Of a stretch of DNA of 64,000 nt, positions 15,756-23,515 are shown piece after piece. Location of the stretch: NCBI GenBank assembly GCA_016793095.1, contig JAEUJQ010000090.1, forward strand, positions 24,439 through 88,438, in the 5' to 3' direction. The stretch comes from Myxococcaceae bacterium. Lineage in GTDB: Bacteria > Myxococcota > Myxococcia > Myxococcales > Myxococcaceae. A program made the translations under genes and the position numbers. A model generated the notes under the pieces. That model saw only the letters and a program-made list of their open reading frames with translations. It was not told the origin of the DNA and did no database searches. The first letter of the stretch is position 1; each line of letters begins with the position of its first letter.

Positions 15756-17834
15756 CTACTGGTACGGGTCCTTCAGGTCTTCCGTCGGGTGGGCGTACGG
15801 GTCCTTCAGCTCGTCACCCTTCGGCTTCGACGGCCCCGGCCCACCGCCACGCTTCTTCTCGAGCTCGAAGCTGCGCGCCTCGTCGGCGAGCGGCACGGCC
15901 ACCTTCTTCGTGAGCTCCTGGTAGCCCTTGAGCACGAACCTGAGCTCGACCACCGACTGAGGAGGACGCGACAGCACGAAGGGCGTGACGCCGAGCGACA
16001 CGTCACCTTCGAAGACCTCGACGCCGTCCGGCTTCGTCTCGAGCGTCAGCTTGACGAGCTTCGGGGTGGCGTCCACGGGCGGCGGAGCGTCCACCTTCGG
16101 CGGCTCCACCTTCGGAGGCGGCTCGGCGATGGGCGTCACCACCTTCACCGGCTCGGGTTCAGGCCCGGACTGGAACAGGAGCACGCCCCCGCCCACCAGC
16201 AGCGCGACGACGGCCAGCCCTGCGACCACCAGCGGCGCCTTCGACTTCTCGACCGTCGGCGGCGGGAGCGTGTCCTCCAGGCCGGACGTCGGGACAGCAG
16301 CAGTGAGCGCCACCGGGGCTCCGGAGGAGGTGACGCGGACCGGGCTCAGCGTGTGCGGCGTCGCGGTGGACGGGAAGCGCCCCGACGTGCTCGCGGGCGG
16401 CAGCGGCGCCCCCACCTTGAGGTGCGCCTCGAGCGTCTCGAGCAGCTCGACGACCTTGTCGAGGTTCCCCGGCCGCACGTTCGGGTCCTTCTCGAGCATC
16501 TGGAAGATGAGGTCGTGGAGCGCCGCGGGGATGGTCTGCGCCAGCTCGGGCGGGAAGGGCGGCGACGGCTCCGTCACCTGCTTCACCATGAGGATGCTGG
16601 CGGTGTCGCCCTTGAAGGTCGGCGCGCCGGTGAGCATCTCGTAGAAGATGAGGCCGAGCGCGTAGATGTCGGTGCGCAGGTCCACCGCCACCCCCATCGC
16701 CTGCTCGGGCGACATGTACTGCGGCGTGCCCACCACCATGCCGAGCTGGGTCTGCCCGCCCTGCCCCGGTCCGGTGGAGACCTTCGCGACGCCGAAGTCG
16801 AGCACCTTCACGAAGTCCGGCTGCCCGGGCCGCTGCAGCACCATGACGTTCTCGGGCTTCATGTCCCGGTGCACGATGCCCTGCGCGTGGGCCGCCGCGA
16901 GCGCGCGCGCCGTCTGCAGGCCGATCTTCACCATGCGCGGCACCGGCATCGCGCCCTGTCGATGGAGCAGGCTCGCGATGGTGACGCCGTCGAGGAACTC
17001 CATCACGAAGTAGAAGCGCCCGTCGTCGGTCTGCCCGAAGTCGGAGATGTCGATGATGTTCTGCTGGCCGATGCGGCTCGCCGAGATGGCCTCGCGCTTG
17101 AACCGGTTGACGAACTCGGGGTCGCTCGAGAGCGCCGGCAGCATCACCTTCACCGCGAACTGCTTGTGCAGCTCGACGTGCTCGGCCTGGTACACCTCGC
17201 CCATGCCTCCGGCCGCCAGCTTCTTGATGATGCGGTAGCGGTCGGCGATGAGGGCGCCCTCGGGCAACACCGTGCGCGACGGGCTGAGGGTCTGATCATC
17301 CACGGCCGTCCCCGCGGGCACGTAGGCGCCGGAGAGCTTCGTCCGGTCCTCGTGGCTCGACGGGGCTGGCGGCGTGAGCTGCGGCAGGTTCACCTGGCTC
17401 GCGCGGACCTGGCTCTGCTTGCCGCTCGAGCGTACCGGTGGCGAGGCGAACGGCGTGGGGCGCTTCGCGGTGGCGTCCACCGGCACCGACGCGAAGGGGG
17501 TCGGGCGCTTCGCGGTCGAGTCGAGGCGCACTTCAGCCGGCCCTGCGGGGCGCACCTCGAGGTCGAGCTGCCCAATCCGCACCATGGCGCCGAGGGTGAG
17601 GGCCGACCTCGAGGTCTGCGTGCCGTTCACCCAGAGCAGGCCCTTGTTGGTGAGGTCGCGGATCCACGGAACGCCCTTGCCGTCGAAGACGACCTCCGCG
17701 TGCTCCGGCTGAACGAGCCGCGCGTCGAAGCGCAGCGCGACGTGAGGCCCCGAGCCGATGGTGAAACGCTGGGAAGGAAAGGCAAAGCCCGGAGCTTCGG
17801 GCGCTCCTGGCATGGCGAACTCGAACGCGCTCAT
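15756..17834 (-). CDS. FHA-Ser/Thr kinase-TM-PEGA receptor kinase
   Basis: 692 residues from the ATG at 17834. An FHA-like domain (about 20-95: FTIGSGPHVALRFDARLVQP, IRDLTNKGLLWVNG) would bind phosphothreonine. The linker has KRPTPFAS twice (109-116 and 124-131). The kinase (about 200-470) has LAAGGMGEVY, K229 in AVKVML, HRDMKPENV from 322, DFG at 346-348 and GTPQYMSPEQ. A single membrane span (about 535-557, LVVAGLAVVALLVGGGVLLF) leads to an external PEGA domain (VKLTLETKPDGVEVFEGDVS, then LVLKGYQE-type strand). The layout suggests a transmembrane kinase that reads the envelope through PEGA and recruits phosphorylated partners through FHA. First gene of the operon with 14772 and 14775. Confidence 0.94.
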   Translation of the reverse strand: MSAFEFAMPGAPEAPGFAFPSQRFTIGSGPHVALRFDARLVQPEHAEVVFDGKGVPWIRDLTNKGLLWVNGTQTSRSALTLGAMVRIGQLDLEVRPAGPAEVRLDSTAKRPTPFASVPVDATAKRPTPFASPPVRSSGKQSQVRASQVNLPQLTPPAPSSHEDRTKLSGAYVPAGTAVDDQTLSPSRTVLPEGALIADRYRIIKKLAAGGMGEVYQAEHVELHKQFAVKVMLPALSSDPEFVNRFKREAISASRIGQQNIIDISDFGQTDDGRFYFVMEFLDGVTIASLLHRQGAMPVPRMVKIGLQTARALAAAHAQGIVHRDMKPENVMVLQRPGQPDFVKVLDFGVAKVSTGPGQGGQTQLGMVVGTPQYMSPEQAMGVAVDLRTDIYALGLIFYEMLTGAPTFKGDTASILMVKQVTEPSPPFPPELAQTIPAALHDLIFQMLEKDPNVRPGNLDKVVELLETLEAHLKVGAPLPPASTSGRFPSTATPHTLSPVRVTSSGAPVALTAAVPTSGLEDTLPPPTVEKSKAPLVVAGLAVVALLVGGGVLLFQSGPEPEPVKVVTPIAEPPPKVEPPKVDAPPPVDATPKLVKLTLETKPDGVEVFEGDVSLGVTPFVLSRPPQSVVELRFVLKGYQELTKKVAVPLADEARSFELEKKRGGGPGPSKPKGDELKDPYAHPTEDLKDPYQ

Positions 17835-17955
17835 GAACGGTTGGAACCTAGCATGTCGCCAGGCGTTCCGTCGGATCATCCCGGCTGACTTCGCGGGTGT
17901 TCACGACCGGAGGCAGTTGTCAGCGAGCCCTGCAGGGTCTTTGCTGCGCTCCCCC

Positions 17956-19197
17956 GTGAAGTCCACGCTGCTCCTCTTCTGTCTGCTCCTCGCCCTGCCG
18001 GTGTGGGCGCGCGGCGCCGGTATCGCTGCGAGCGGGTGTCAGGGGTGTCATGGGCAGACGGCGCACGCGGTGACGCTCGACGTCACTCCCACGCCGGTCA
18101 TGCCGGGCGGCACAGCGACGGTGACGGTGACGCTGCGTGGCTCCGGCTCGAACGCGGGCCTCTACTTGACGGCGACGCGCGGCACCTTCTCGGTGCTGAG
18201 TGGGCAGAACACGCGCCTGCTCAACGGTGACGTCGTGCAGTCGTCTCCGAAGGGCGTGTCGGGCGGGCAGGCGACGTTCCAGGTGCAGTGGACGGCGCCG
18301 GCGATGGCGGGCGGGGCCGAGCTGTCGGCCTTCACGGTGCTGGGCAACGGCGACGGGCGCTCGGGCGGAGACTCGACGGGCGAGGCGCGCCGGCAGCTCG
18401 TCTTCGGGTGCGCGGGCACCACGTACTACCGCGACTTCGACGGCGATGGCGCGGGCAGCGCCAGCAACGGCACGTCGCTGGACTGCTCGACCCCGCAGGG
18501 CTTCTCGACGCGAGACGGCGACTGCGACGACTTCAACGCCACCGTCGTGCCCGGCGGCACGGAGCGCTGCAACGCGAAGGACGACGACTGCGACGGCATG
18601 GTGGACGAGGGGCTGTCGAACGTCTCCACCTGGCCTGACGTGGATGGCGACGGCTACGGCGACCGGCGCGGGGCGATGGCGACCGGCTGCTCCTCGTCGG
18701 GCCGCGCGCCCAACGACCTCGACTGCGACGACCGGGACCCGAACGTGCACCCGGGCGTGAAGGAGACCTGCAACCTGAAGGATGACGACTGCAACGGCCG
18801 CTCGGATGACGGGGTGCGGGTGCGCTGCGGCACCGGGTGGTGCGAGGCGCTTGGCATCACCTGCGACCCGCTCTCGTGTCAGCCGGGCCGGCCGCTCACC
18901 GAGCGCTGCAACCTGCTCGACGACGACTGCGACGGCCAGGTGGACGAGGGCACGCTGTGCGCCGCGGGCCAGGCCTGCGTGCGCGGCGCCTGCGTCGTCA
19001 CCGACGTCGAGGCGCCCGAGGCCGACGCCGGAGTGGCGCCGCCGGACCCGATGACGATGACGCCTGCGCCCACCCCGCCACCGGCGAGCTGCGCGACGGT
19101 GACGGGCCTGCTGCCGCTCGCCGCGCTCGCGCTGCTCCGTCGCCGGGGCCGGGCGTCCGCGAAGACCTCGAGCCATGGCCCTGAGCCGCGCGCTTGA
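17956..19197 (+). CDS. MopE-like Cys/Asp-rich surface protein with CxxCH and MYXO-CTERM-like tail
   Basis: The GTG at 17956 starts a good signal peptide (VKSTLLLFCLLLALPVWA); 413 residues. Immediately after it, SGCQGCHGQTAH contains CxxCH, the covalent c-type haem motif, and GCHG also occurs in choice-of-anchor-V-like domains. A beta-sandwich follows (to about 150). Then come calcium-binding-like repeats of the MopE type: DFDGDGAG, DGDCDDFNATVVPG, CNAKDDDCDGMVDEG, DLDCDDRDPNVHPG, CNLKDDDCNG and CNLLDDDCDGQVDEG. The end, SCATVTGLLPLAALALLRRR, is a MYXO-CTERM-like sorting tag: Cys, hydrophobic span, Arg cluster. Likely sorted to the outer surface. It is divergent from the FHA-kinase operon (121-base gap). 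Confidence 0.9.
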   Translation: MKSTLLLFCLLLALPVWARGAGIAASGCQGCHGQTAHAVTLDVTPTPVMPGGTATVTVTLRGSGSNAGLYLTATRGTFSVLSGQNTRLLNGDVVQSSPKGVSGGQATFQVQWTAPAMAGGAELSAFTVLGNGDGRSGGDSTGEARRQLVFGCAGTTYYRDFDGDGAGSASNGTSLDCSTPQGFSTRDGDCDDFNATVVPGGTERCNAKDDDCDGMVDEGLSNVSTWPDVDGDGYGDRRGAMATGCSSSGRAPNDLDCDDRDPNVHPGVKETCNLKDDDCNGRSDDGVRVRCGTGWCEALGITCDPLSCQPGRPLTERCNLLDDDCDGQVDEGTLCAAGQACVRGACVVTDVEAPEADAGVAPPDPMTMTPAPTPPPASCATVTGLLPLAALALLRRRGRASAKTSSHGPEPRA

Positions 19198-19368
19198 AGG
19201 CCGACGGCGCGGGTTGTGCACGAAACCACCCGCGGAGAGCGCGGCCCTCCCGGGAGCGATGCCCGCAACCGCGAGCAGCACGGCACGGGTGCCGCTCGCG
19301 GGCGGAGCGTCGTGCCGCGCCGGCGCGAGCGCTGACATGAAGGCCGCGCGCCTCTCTGGAACCACCGC

Positions 19369-20514
19369 ATGACCGGCGAAGCGCCTCGACAGCTGCTGGC
19401 AGCGATTGGGTCCGCGCTCGGCCTGGCGGGGCCGTACGCGCCTGACGAGTTCACCCGCGTGCACGACGGCGTCGTGCGCGACGACGGCGCCGTGGCGTGG
19501 GTCGAGGAGCGGCGCGTCGGTGAGGACCGCGGCGGCTTCGTCGACTGCTCGCTGACGCTGAAGGCCGCGTGGGGCGGCGCGCTCCACCTCGAGGGCGAGC
19601 TGCCCAGCTACAACCCGTACTTCGGCTGCCTGGTGTACGGCCTCACGTGGACGGCGGACGAGCGGGTGGTGCTCGCCTACCACGAGAAGCACGCCGCCAT
19701 CGTCAGCGTGTGGACGATGGCGGGCGCGGTGCGGCTGGTTCGCTGCGACCTCCACGACGTCGCAGCCCTCTCGAGCGACCTCGTCGTCTTCAGAAGCGAC
19801 GAGCCCGGGCTGCTCCACGTGCTGCCCGTCAGCCCCCTCATCCTCGCCACTCCGCTGCCGGTGCCTGACGCGGAACGCGACTTCACCTTCACCCGCGACG
19901 GCTCGCTGCGGCACCGCGACGGCCTCGTGCGCCCGCCGTCCGTCGAGCAGCGCGCGCGGCCCACCGACGCCCGCGCCTTCGTGGAGGCAGTGGTGGCGCG
20001 CCTGGCGCGCGAGGTGGCGGTGAGCCGCGAGGTGCTCGAGCTGCTCGCCGGCTCGTGCTGCGAGCCCTTCTGGGCGCCGGCGCCCACCGTCGCGACGTCC
20101 TACGCCGGCCTCTCGCGCCCATCCTACGAGCCGTCGCTGCGCCACTTCCCCGCCTGGCGACACCGCTGGCTCCGCGTGCATGGCCGCGACCGCGAGGCCG
20201 ACGCGCTGCTCGTCGCCTTCGACGCGCTCGAGCCCAGCGCGCCGCTCACCGGCTGGGACGCCTCCTGGACCGCCGGGCCTGGCGTCGTGGAGCTCGCTGC
20301 CCAGCACCTCTGCGCCTGCGCCTCCCGCCTGCGGCAGCTCTGCGCGACCGGCCGGCTGCCCGCGGGACGGCGCGAGCGGCTGTTCGACTTCCGCCCCCGA
20401 GCGCGCGGCGACCTCGCGAGGTTGCCCGCCTCGCTGCAGCGCGCGTACGCCGAGGTCGCGGCCTCGCCACCGCCGCCGTTCTCCGAGGTCAGCGAGCCGC
20501 CGTCTTCGGGGTGA
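19369..20514 (+). CDS. Hypothetical cytoplasmic protein
   Basis: 381 residues from the ATG at 19369, no signal peptide and no membrane span. The N-terminal half (about 20-180) is beta-rich with Trp/Tyr motifs (LPSYNPYFGCLVYGLTWTAD, VLAYHEKHAAIVSVW), like an irregular propeller. The C-terminal half is helical and Arg-rich with SCCEPFW and a cluster LCACASRLRQLC. I do not recognise a family. The last 26 bases overlap the 3' end of the convergent M48 protease gene. Confidence 0.7.
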   Translation: MTGEAPRQLLAAIGSALGLAGPYAPDEFTRVHDGVVRDDGAVAWVEERRVGEDRGGFVDCSLTLKAAWGGALHLEGELPSYNPYFGCLVYGLTWTADERVVLAYHEKHAAIVSVWTMAGAVRLVRCDLHDVAALSSDLVVFRSDEPGLLHVLPVSPLILATPLPVPDAERDFTFTRDGSLRHRDGLVRPPSVEQRARPTDARAFVEAVVARLAREVAVSREVLELLAGSCCEPFWAPAPTVATSYAGLSRPSYEPSLRHFPAWRHRWLRVHGRDREADALLVAFDALEPSAPLTGWDASWTAGPGVVELAAQHLCACASRLRQLCATGRLPAGRRERLFDFRPRARGDLARLPASLQRAYAEVAASPPPPFSEVSEPPSSG

Positions 20515-21496
20515 GGCCAGCCGTGATGCGGGGGTCGAGCGCCACCTTCGGGTTCTGCTCCCACCCGAAGTCCCGCCACGTCGACGACAGCCGCGCCTCG
20601 ACGGCCTTCGTGCGCTCCGCCGGCAGCGGGTGGTTCGGGTAGACGCTCTTCGTGTCTGCCGGCAGCTTCGCGAGCAGCGCCCGGTACTCCTGCGGCTCGT
20701 ACCCGGCGACGACGAGCAGGTCCGTCGCGAGCTGGTCGGCCTCGAGCTCGTCCTTCTGGGAGAAGCCCTTCGAGACGATGAGGTCGATGACGGGGTCGAT
20801 GGCCTTCTCGAAGGCCAGCTTCGACAGCTTGTCACCAGAGACGATGGTGCCGGTGCGCGCGCGGCTGCCGTTGTTGGCGCTGATGTTGACGGTGCCGATG
20901 GTGCTGGCGCGCCCGGTGTCGGCGTAGCACTGCGCGGCCTTGCTGGTGCGGTAGACGTGCAGCGCGTGGCGCAACGTCACGTGGGCGACCTCATGCGCCA
21001 GCACGCCCGCGAGCTGCGCCTCGTTCTCGACCTGCTCGAGCAGCCCGGTGGTGACGAGCACGTAGCCGCCGGGCGCAGAGAACGCGTTGGGGACCTTCGA
21101 GTCGATGACGGCGAACGTCCAGGGAATCTCCGGGCGCGCGCTCACCCGCGCCACCTGGTGGCCCACCTCGGCGACCGCGAGGTTCAGCTGGTCGCTGACT
21201 GACTGGTCCGGCCGGGGCGCCACCGCGGTCGCGCCTGCGTCCGCCGGGGCTCCACCGTCTGCGCTCGCGAGCAGCGCCTCGGGCGGAGCGGGCGCCACCA
21301 CGAAGCCTCCGCTGCGTGAAGCGAGCGAGAGGGCGAGGGCGCCGCCGAGGTCGCGCTCCTCGTCCCACCCCACCTCCGACTCGCCGATGCGCTTGCAGGC
21401 CGTGCTGCCGGGCAGGTGCTTCGACACGAGGGCGCACGTCGGCAAGGTGGCGAGCCACCACACCAGCAACGGCCAGGGCGCGCGACGGACCGTCAC
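20489..21496 (-). CDS. M48-family zinc metalloprotease, envelope-located
   Basis: 335 residues. A hydrophobic signal segment (PLLVWWLATLPTCAL) could be a signal peptide or an atypical lipobox at Cys 21. After an Ala/Pro-rich linker the protease core has VPNAFSAPGGYVLVTTGLL, the zinc motif HEVAH at 168-172 (VLAHEVAHVTLRHAL) and the third-ligand region QKDELEADQLATDLL. HPLPAERTKAVEARL near the end is the usual substrate-cleft segment of BepA/LoiP-like peptidases, which handle outer-membrane protein quality control. It overlaps the preceding SH3-like gene by four bases and ends the TonB cluster, so a role in that system's envelope assembly is possible but only inferred. Confidence 0.92.
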   Translation of the reverse strand: MTVRRAPWPLLVWWLATLPTCALVSKHLPGSTACKRIGESEVGWDEERDLGGALALSLASRSGGFVVAPAPPEALLASADGGAPADAGATAVAPRPDQSVSDQLNLAVAEVGHQVARVSARPEIPWTFAVIDSKVPNAFSAPGGYVLVTTGLLEQVENEAQLAGVLAHEVAHVTLRHALHVYRTSKAAQCYADTGRASTIGTVNISANNGSRARTGTIVSGDKLSKLAFEKAIDPVIDLIVSKGFSQKDELEADQLATDLLVVAGYEPQEYRALLAKLPADTKSVYPNHPLPAERTKAVEARLSSTWRDFGWEQNPKVALDPRITAGLTPKTAAR

Positions 21497-22068
21497 TTCT
21501 TCTTCCCCTTCTTCCCCTTCTTCACGGGAGGCGCCGGTGGCGGTGGCTCGGGGAGGGGCTCGCGCTGGGCCAGGCCGAGCCGGGCGGCGCGCTCATCGCT
21601 CTTCGCCTGAGTGATGGAGGCGTTGATGGCTTCGACGGCCAGCAGCCGCCGGGCCTGCTCTTCGAGGTTCTTCGACGACGCGTACCCGAGGGCGCCCTCG
21701 CCCAGCGCCTTGGTGGCTGCACCCGACGACTTGAAGGCCTTCGCGTCGATGGCGGCGCCGCCGGTGGTGAGGAACTCGGGGCTCGGCGCGGTCGGCCCGA
21801 GCGCCGCCTGGAACATGTAGCCCTTCACCGGCTGCTTCGAGGCGTCGAGCCACTCCACCTCGTGCAGTTGGCGGTTCTGCGCGGCGGCGCCCTTCCACGT
21901 CACCCGCGCGCCGAGGGGCAGCGTCGCGACCGTCTTCGCCTTGAAGTCCGGCGCCTCGAGCAGCTTCGCGTCGTGGGTGCGCACGAAGAGGGCGCCGCCC
22001 TTCGACACGGCGAGCGCCGTGGCCGCGGCCAGGGTGGTGACGAAGGCGAGACGGGTCAATCGACGCAT
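21493..22068 (-). CDS. SH3-like periplasmic protein
   Basis: 191 residues with signal peptide LTRLAFVTTLAAATALAVS. Residues about 25-90 have the bacterial SH3 pattern: ALFVRTHDAKLLEAPDFKA, VATLPLGARVTWKG, HEVEWLDASKQPVKGYMFQA. Such domains bind peptidoglycan or protein ligands. The C-terminal part is helical and ends in a lysine tail with Pro (PPAPPVKKGKKGKKK). Coupled to the M48 protease gene by a four-base overlap; this pairing of SH3 with M48 suggests a shared envelope task. Confidence 0.8.
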   Translation of the reverse strand: MRRLTRLAFVTTLAAATALAVSKGGALFVRTHDAKLLEAPDFKAKTVATLPLGARVTWKGAAAQNRQLHEVEWLDASKQPVKGYMFQAALGPTAPSPEFLTTGGAAIDAKAFKSSGAATKALGEGALGYASSKNLEEQARRLLAVEAINASITQAKSDERAARLGLAQREPLPEPPPPAPPVKKGKKGKKK

Positions 22069-22120
22069 GCCGGCTTTCGGACTCGGCGACCGGAACGCGC
22101 CCAGCCACCTCGAGAGGGCA

Positions 22121-23503
22121 TCACGGCGCGACGGTGAGCGTCAACGTGCCGGCCCGCACGCCCCGGTAGTACGCCTCGATGGTGACCGGCCCGGCGGCCT
22201 TTGCCGTCACCTGGCCCGGCTCGACGTTGCTGACGGTGGCGATGGCGGGCGCGGTCGACTTCCAGAGCACCAGCGACGTCACGTCCTGCGTCACCGCGCC
22301 GAACGCCGCGGTCGCGCTCAGGGACAACGTGCCGCCCGGCATCAGCGCTCCGCCTCCGCCGATGGTGACGCCGGTGAGCGCTGCGTCGGAGACGGTCGTG
22401 CTGGCGGTGCCCTCGACCTCGCCGAGGACGGCGGTGAAGGTGACGGTGCCGGGCGCGAGCCACGAGATGGTGCCGTCGCGCGCGACCGAGGCGATGCCCT
22501 CGGGGTCGGTCGTCACGTCGTCCGGGCTCACCGGGAACTCGAGCGAGCCGTACGTGCCCACGACCTGCAGTCGCGACGACTCCCCCTTCGTCGACGCCGT
22601 CATCGGGGCGGTCAGCTTGAGCGCCGACAGCGGCGCGGCGACGACGGTGAGCGGCAGCGTCGCGGTCTTCCCGGCCGCGACCGTGCGCGCGGCGCCGGTG
22701 AAGGTGAGCGTGACCGGCGTGTCGGTGTCGACGGCCGACGCGGTGACCGAGGCGCCGTCGAGGGTGACCGCCGTGTCGTCGGACGCCGAGACCGCGAAGA
22801 GCGAGGTGATGTCTTCCTGCATGCCGTTCGCGAACGTGCCGGTGACCGAGACGTGCACGGTGGCCTCGGACGGGAGCCGCGCCCCCGGGTCCGCCGCCGG
22901 CGTCACGGCCATCAGCGGCGTGTCCACCACGGTGACCTGCCGCGAGGACGTGCGCCCGTCGCGCGTGAGCGTCACCGTCGCGGTGCCGGCCCCCTCGCCC
23001 TTCACCTCTCCCGTCGCCGACACCGAGGCGATGCGGTCGTCGCTCGAGCCGAACGTCTCGTGCCCGTCGAAGTCCCGCCGCCGGTCATCCTCGGTGATGA
23101 GGACGCCGCTCAGCGCGCGGGTGACGCCGACCGGCAGGCTCAGCTCGCCCAGCTCGACGGCCACCACGCGGCCCGTCACGATGACCTCGCTGCTGCCGCT
23201 CTTCCCGTCGAACGTCGCGGTGACGGTGGCCACGCCCGGTCCCTCGAGCGTCGCTTCTCCCGTCGCCGAGATGGTGAGCACCGAGGGCGCGTTGCTTCGC
23301 CACGTGGCCTCGCCGGTGACGTTGGTGGAGTCGGGGCCGACGATGCGCAGCGCGCCGAACTGCACGACGCCGCCAGCCTCCGTGCGCACGCTGCCGGGCA
23401 CCACCTGCAGCACGTCGAGGCGGGGCACCGGGTCCCTCCCGGCGGGAGGCGTGCAGGCGCTGGCAGAGAGGACGAAGCCGACGAGGATGAGCGTCTTGTT
23501 CAT
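22121..23503 (-). CDS. Lipoprotein with tandem BIG2/Ig-like repeats
   Basis: 460 residues. MNKTLILVGFVLSASACTPP is a lipoprotein signal with the lipobox SASAC-type site at Cys 17. The mature chain has five or so Ig-like repeats of about 85 residues with the signature SxxPxVxTVSxTGEVxxxGxGTATVTAxxxG: WRSNAPSVLTISATGEATLE, SSDDRIASVSATGEVKGEG, DPEGIASVARDGTISWLAPG, LWKSTAPAIATVSNVEPGQV. This is the bacterial Ig group 2 pattern. Likely a lipid-anchored surface scaffold. It follows the TonB-dependent receptor by 12 bases, so it may be its lipoprotein partner, in the way SusD-like or other lipoproteins partner receptors. Confidence 0.88.
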   Translation of the reverse strand: MNKTLILVGFVLSASACTPPAGRDPVPRLDVLQVVPGSVRTEAGGVVQFGALRIVGPDSTNVTGEATWRSNAPSVLTISATGEATLEGPGVATVTATFDGKSGSSEVIVTGRVVAVELGELSLPVGVTRALSGVLITEDDRRRDFDGHETFGSSDDRIASVSATGEVKGEGAGTATVTLTRDGRTSSRQVTVVDTPLMAVTPAADPGARLPSEATVHVSVTGTFANGMQEDITSLFAVSASDDTAVTLDGASVTASAVDTDTPVTLTFTGAARTVAAGKTATLPLTVVAAPLSALKLTAPMTASTKGESSRLQVVGTYGSLEFPVSPDDVTTDPEGIASVARDGTISWLAPGTVTFTAVLGEVEGTASTTVSDAALTGVTIGGGGALMPGGTLSLSATAAFGAVTQDVTSLVLWKSTAPAIATVSNVEPGQVTAKAAGPVTIEAYYRGVRAGTLTLTVAP

Positions 23504-23515
23504 GGCGGGCTCCCG

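Noticed and set aside
14877..17888. A long open plus-strand frame (about 1000 codons) over the kinase and TPR-PEGA genes
   Set aside because: Its composition is Arg/His/Gly-rich without domains or a start site, and it lies antisense to well-supported genes; high GC leaves such frames open by chance.
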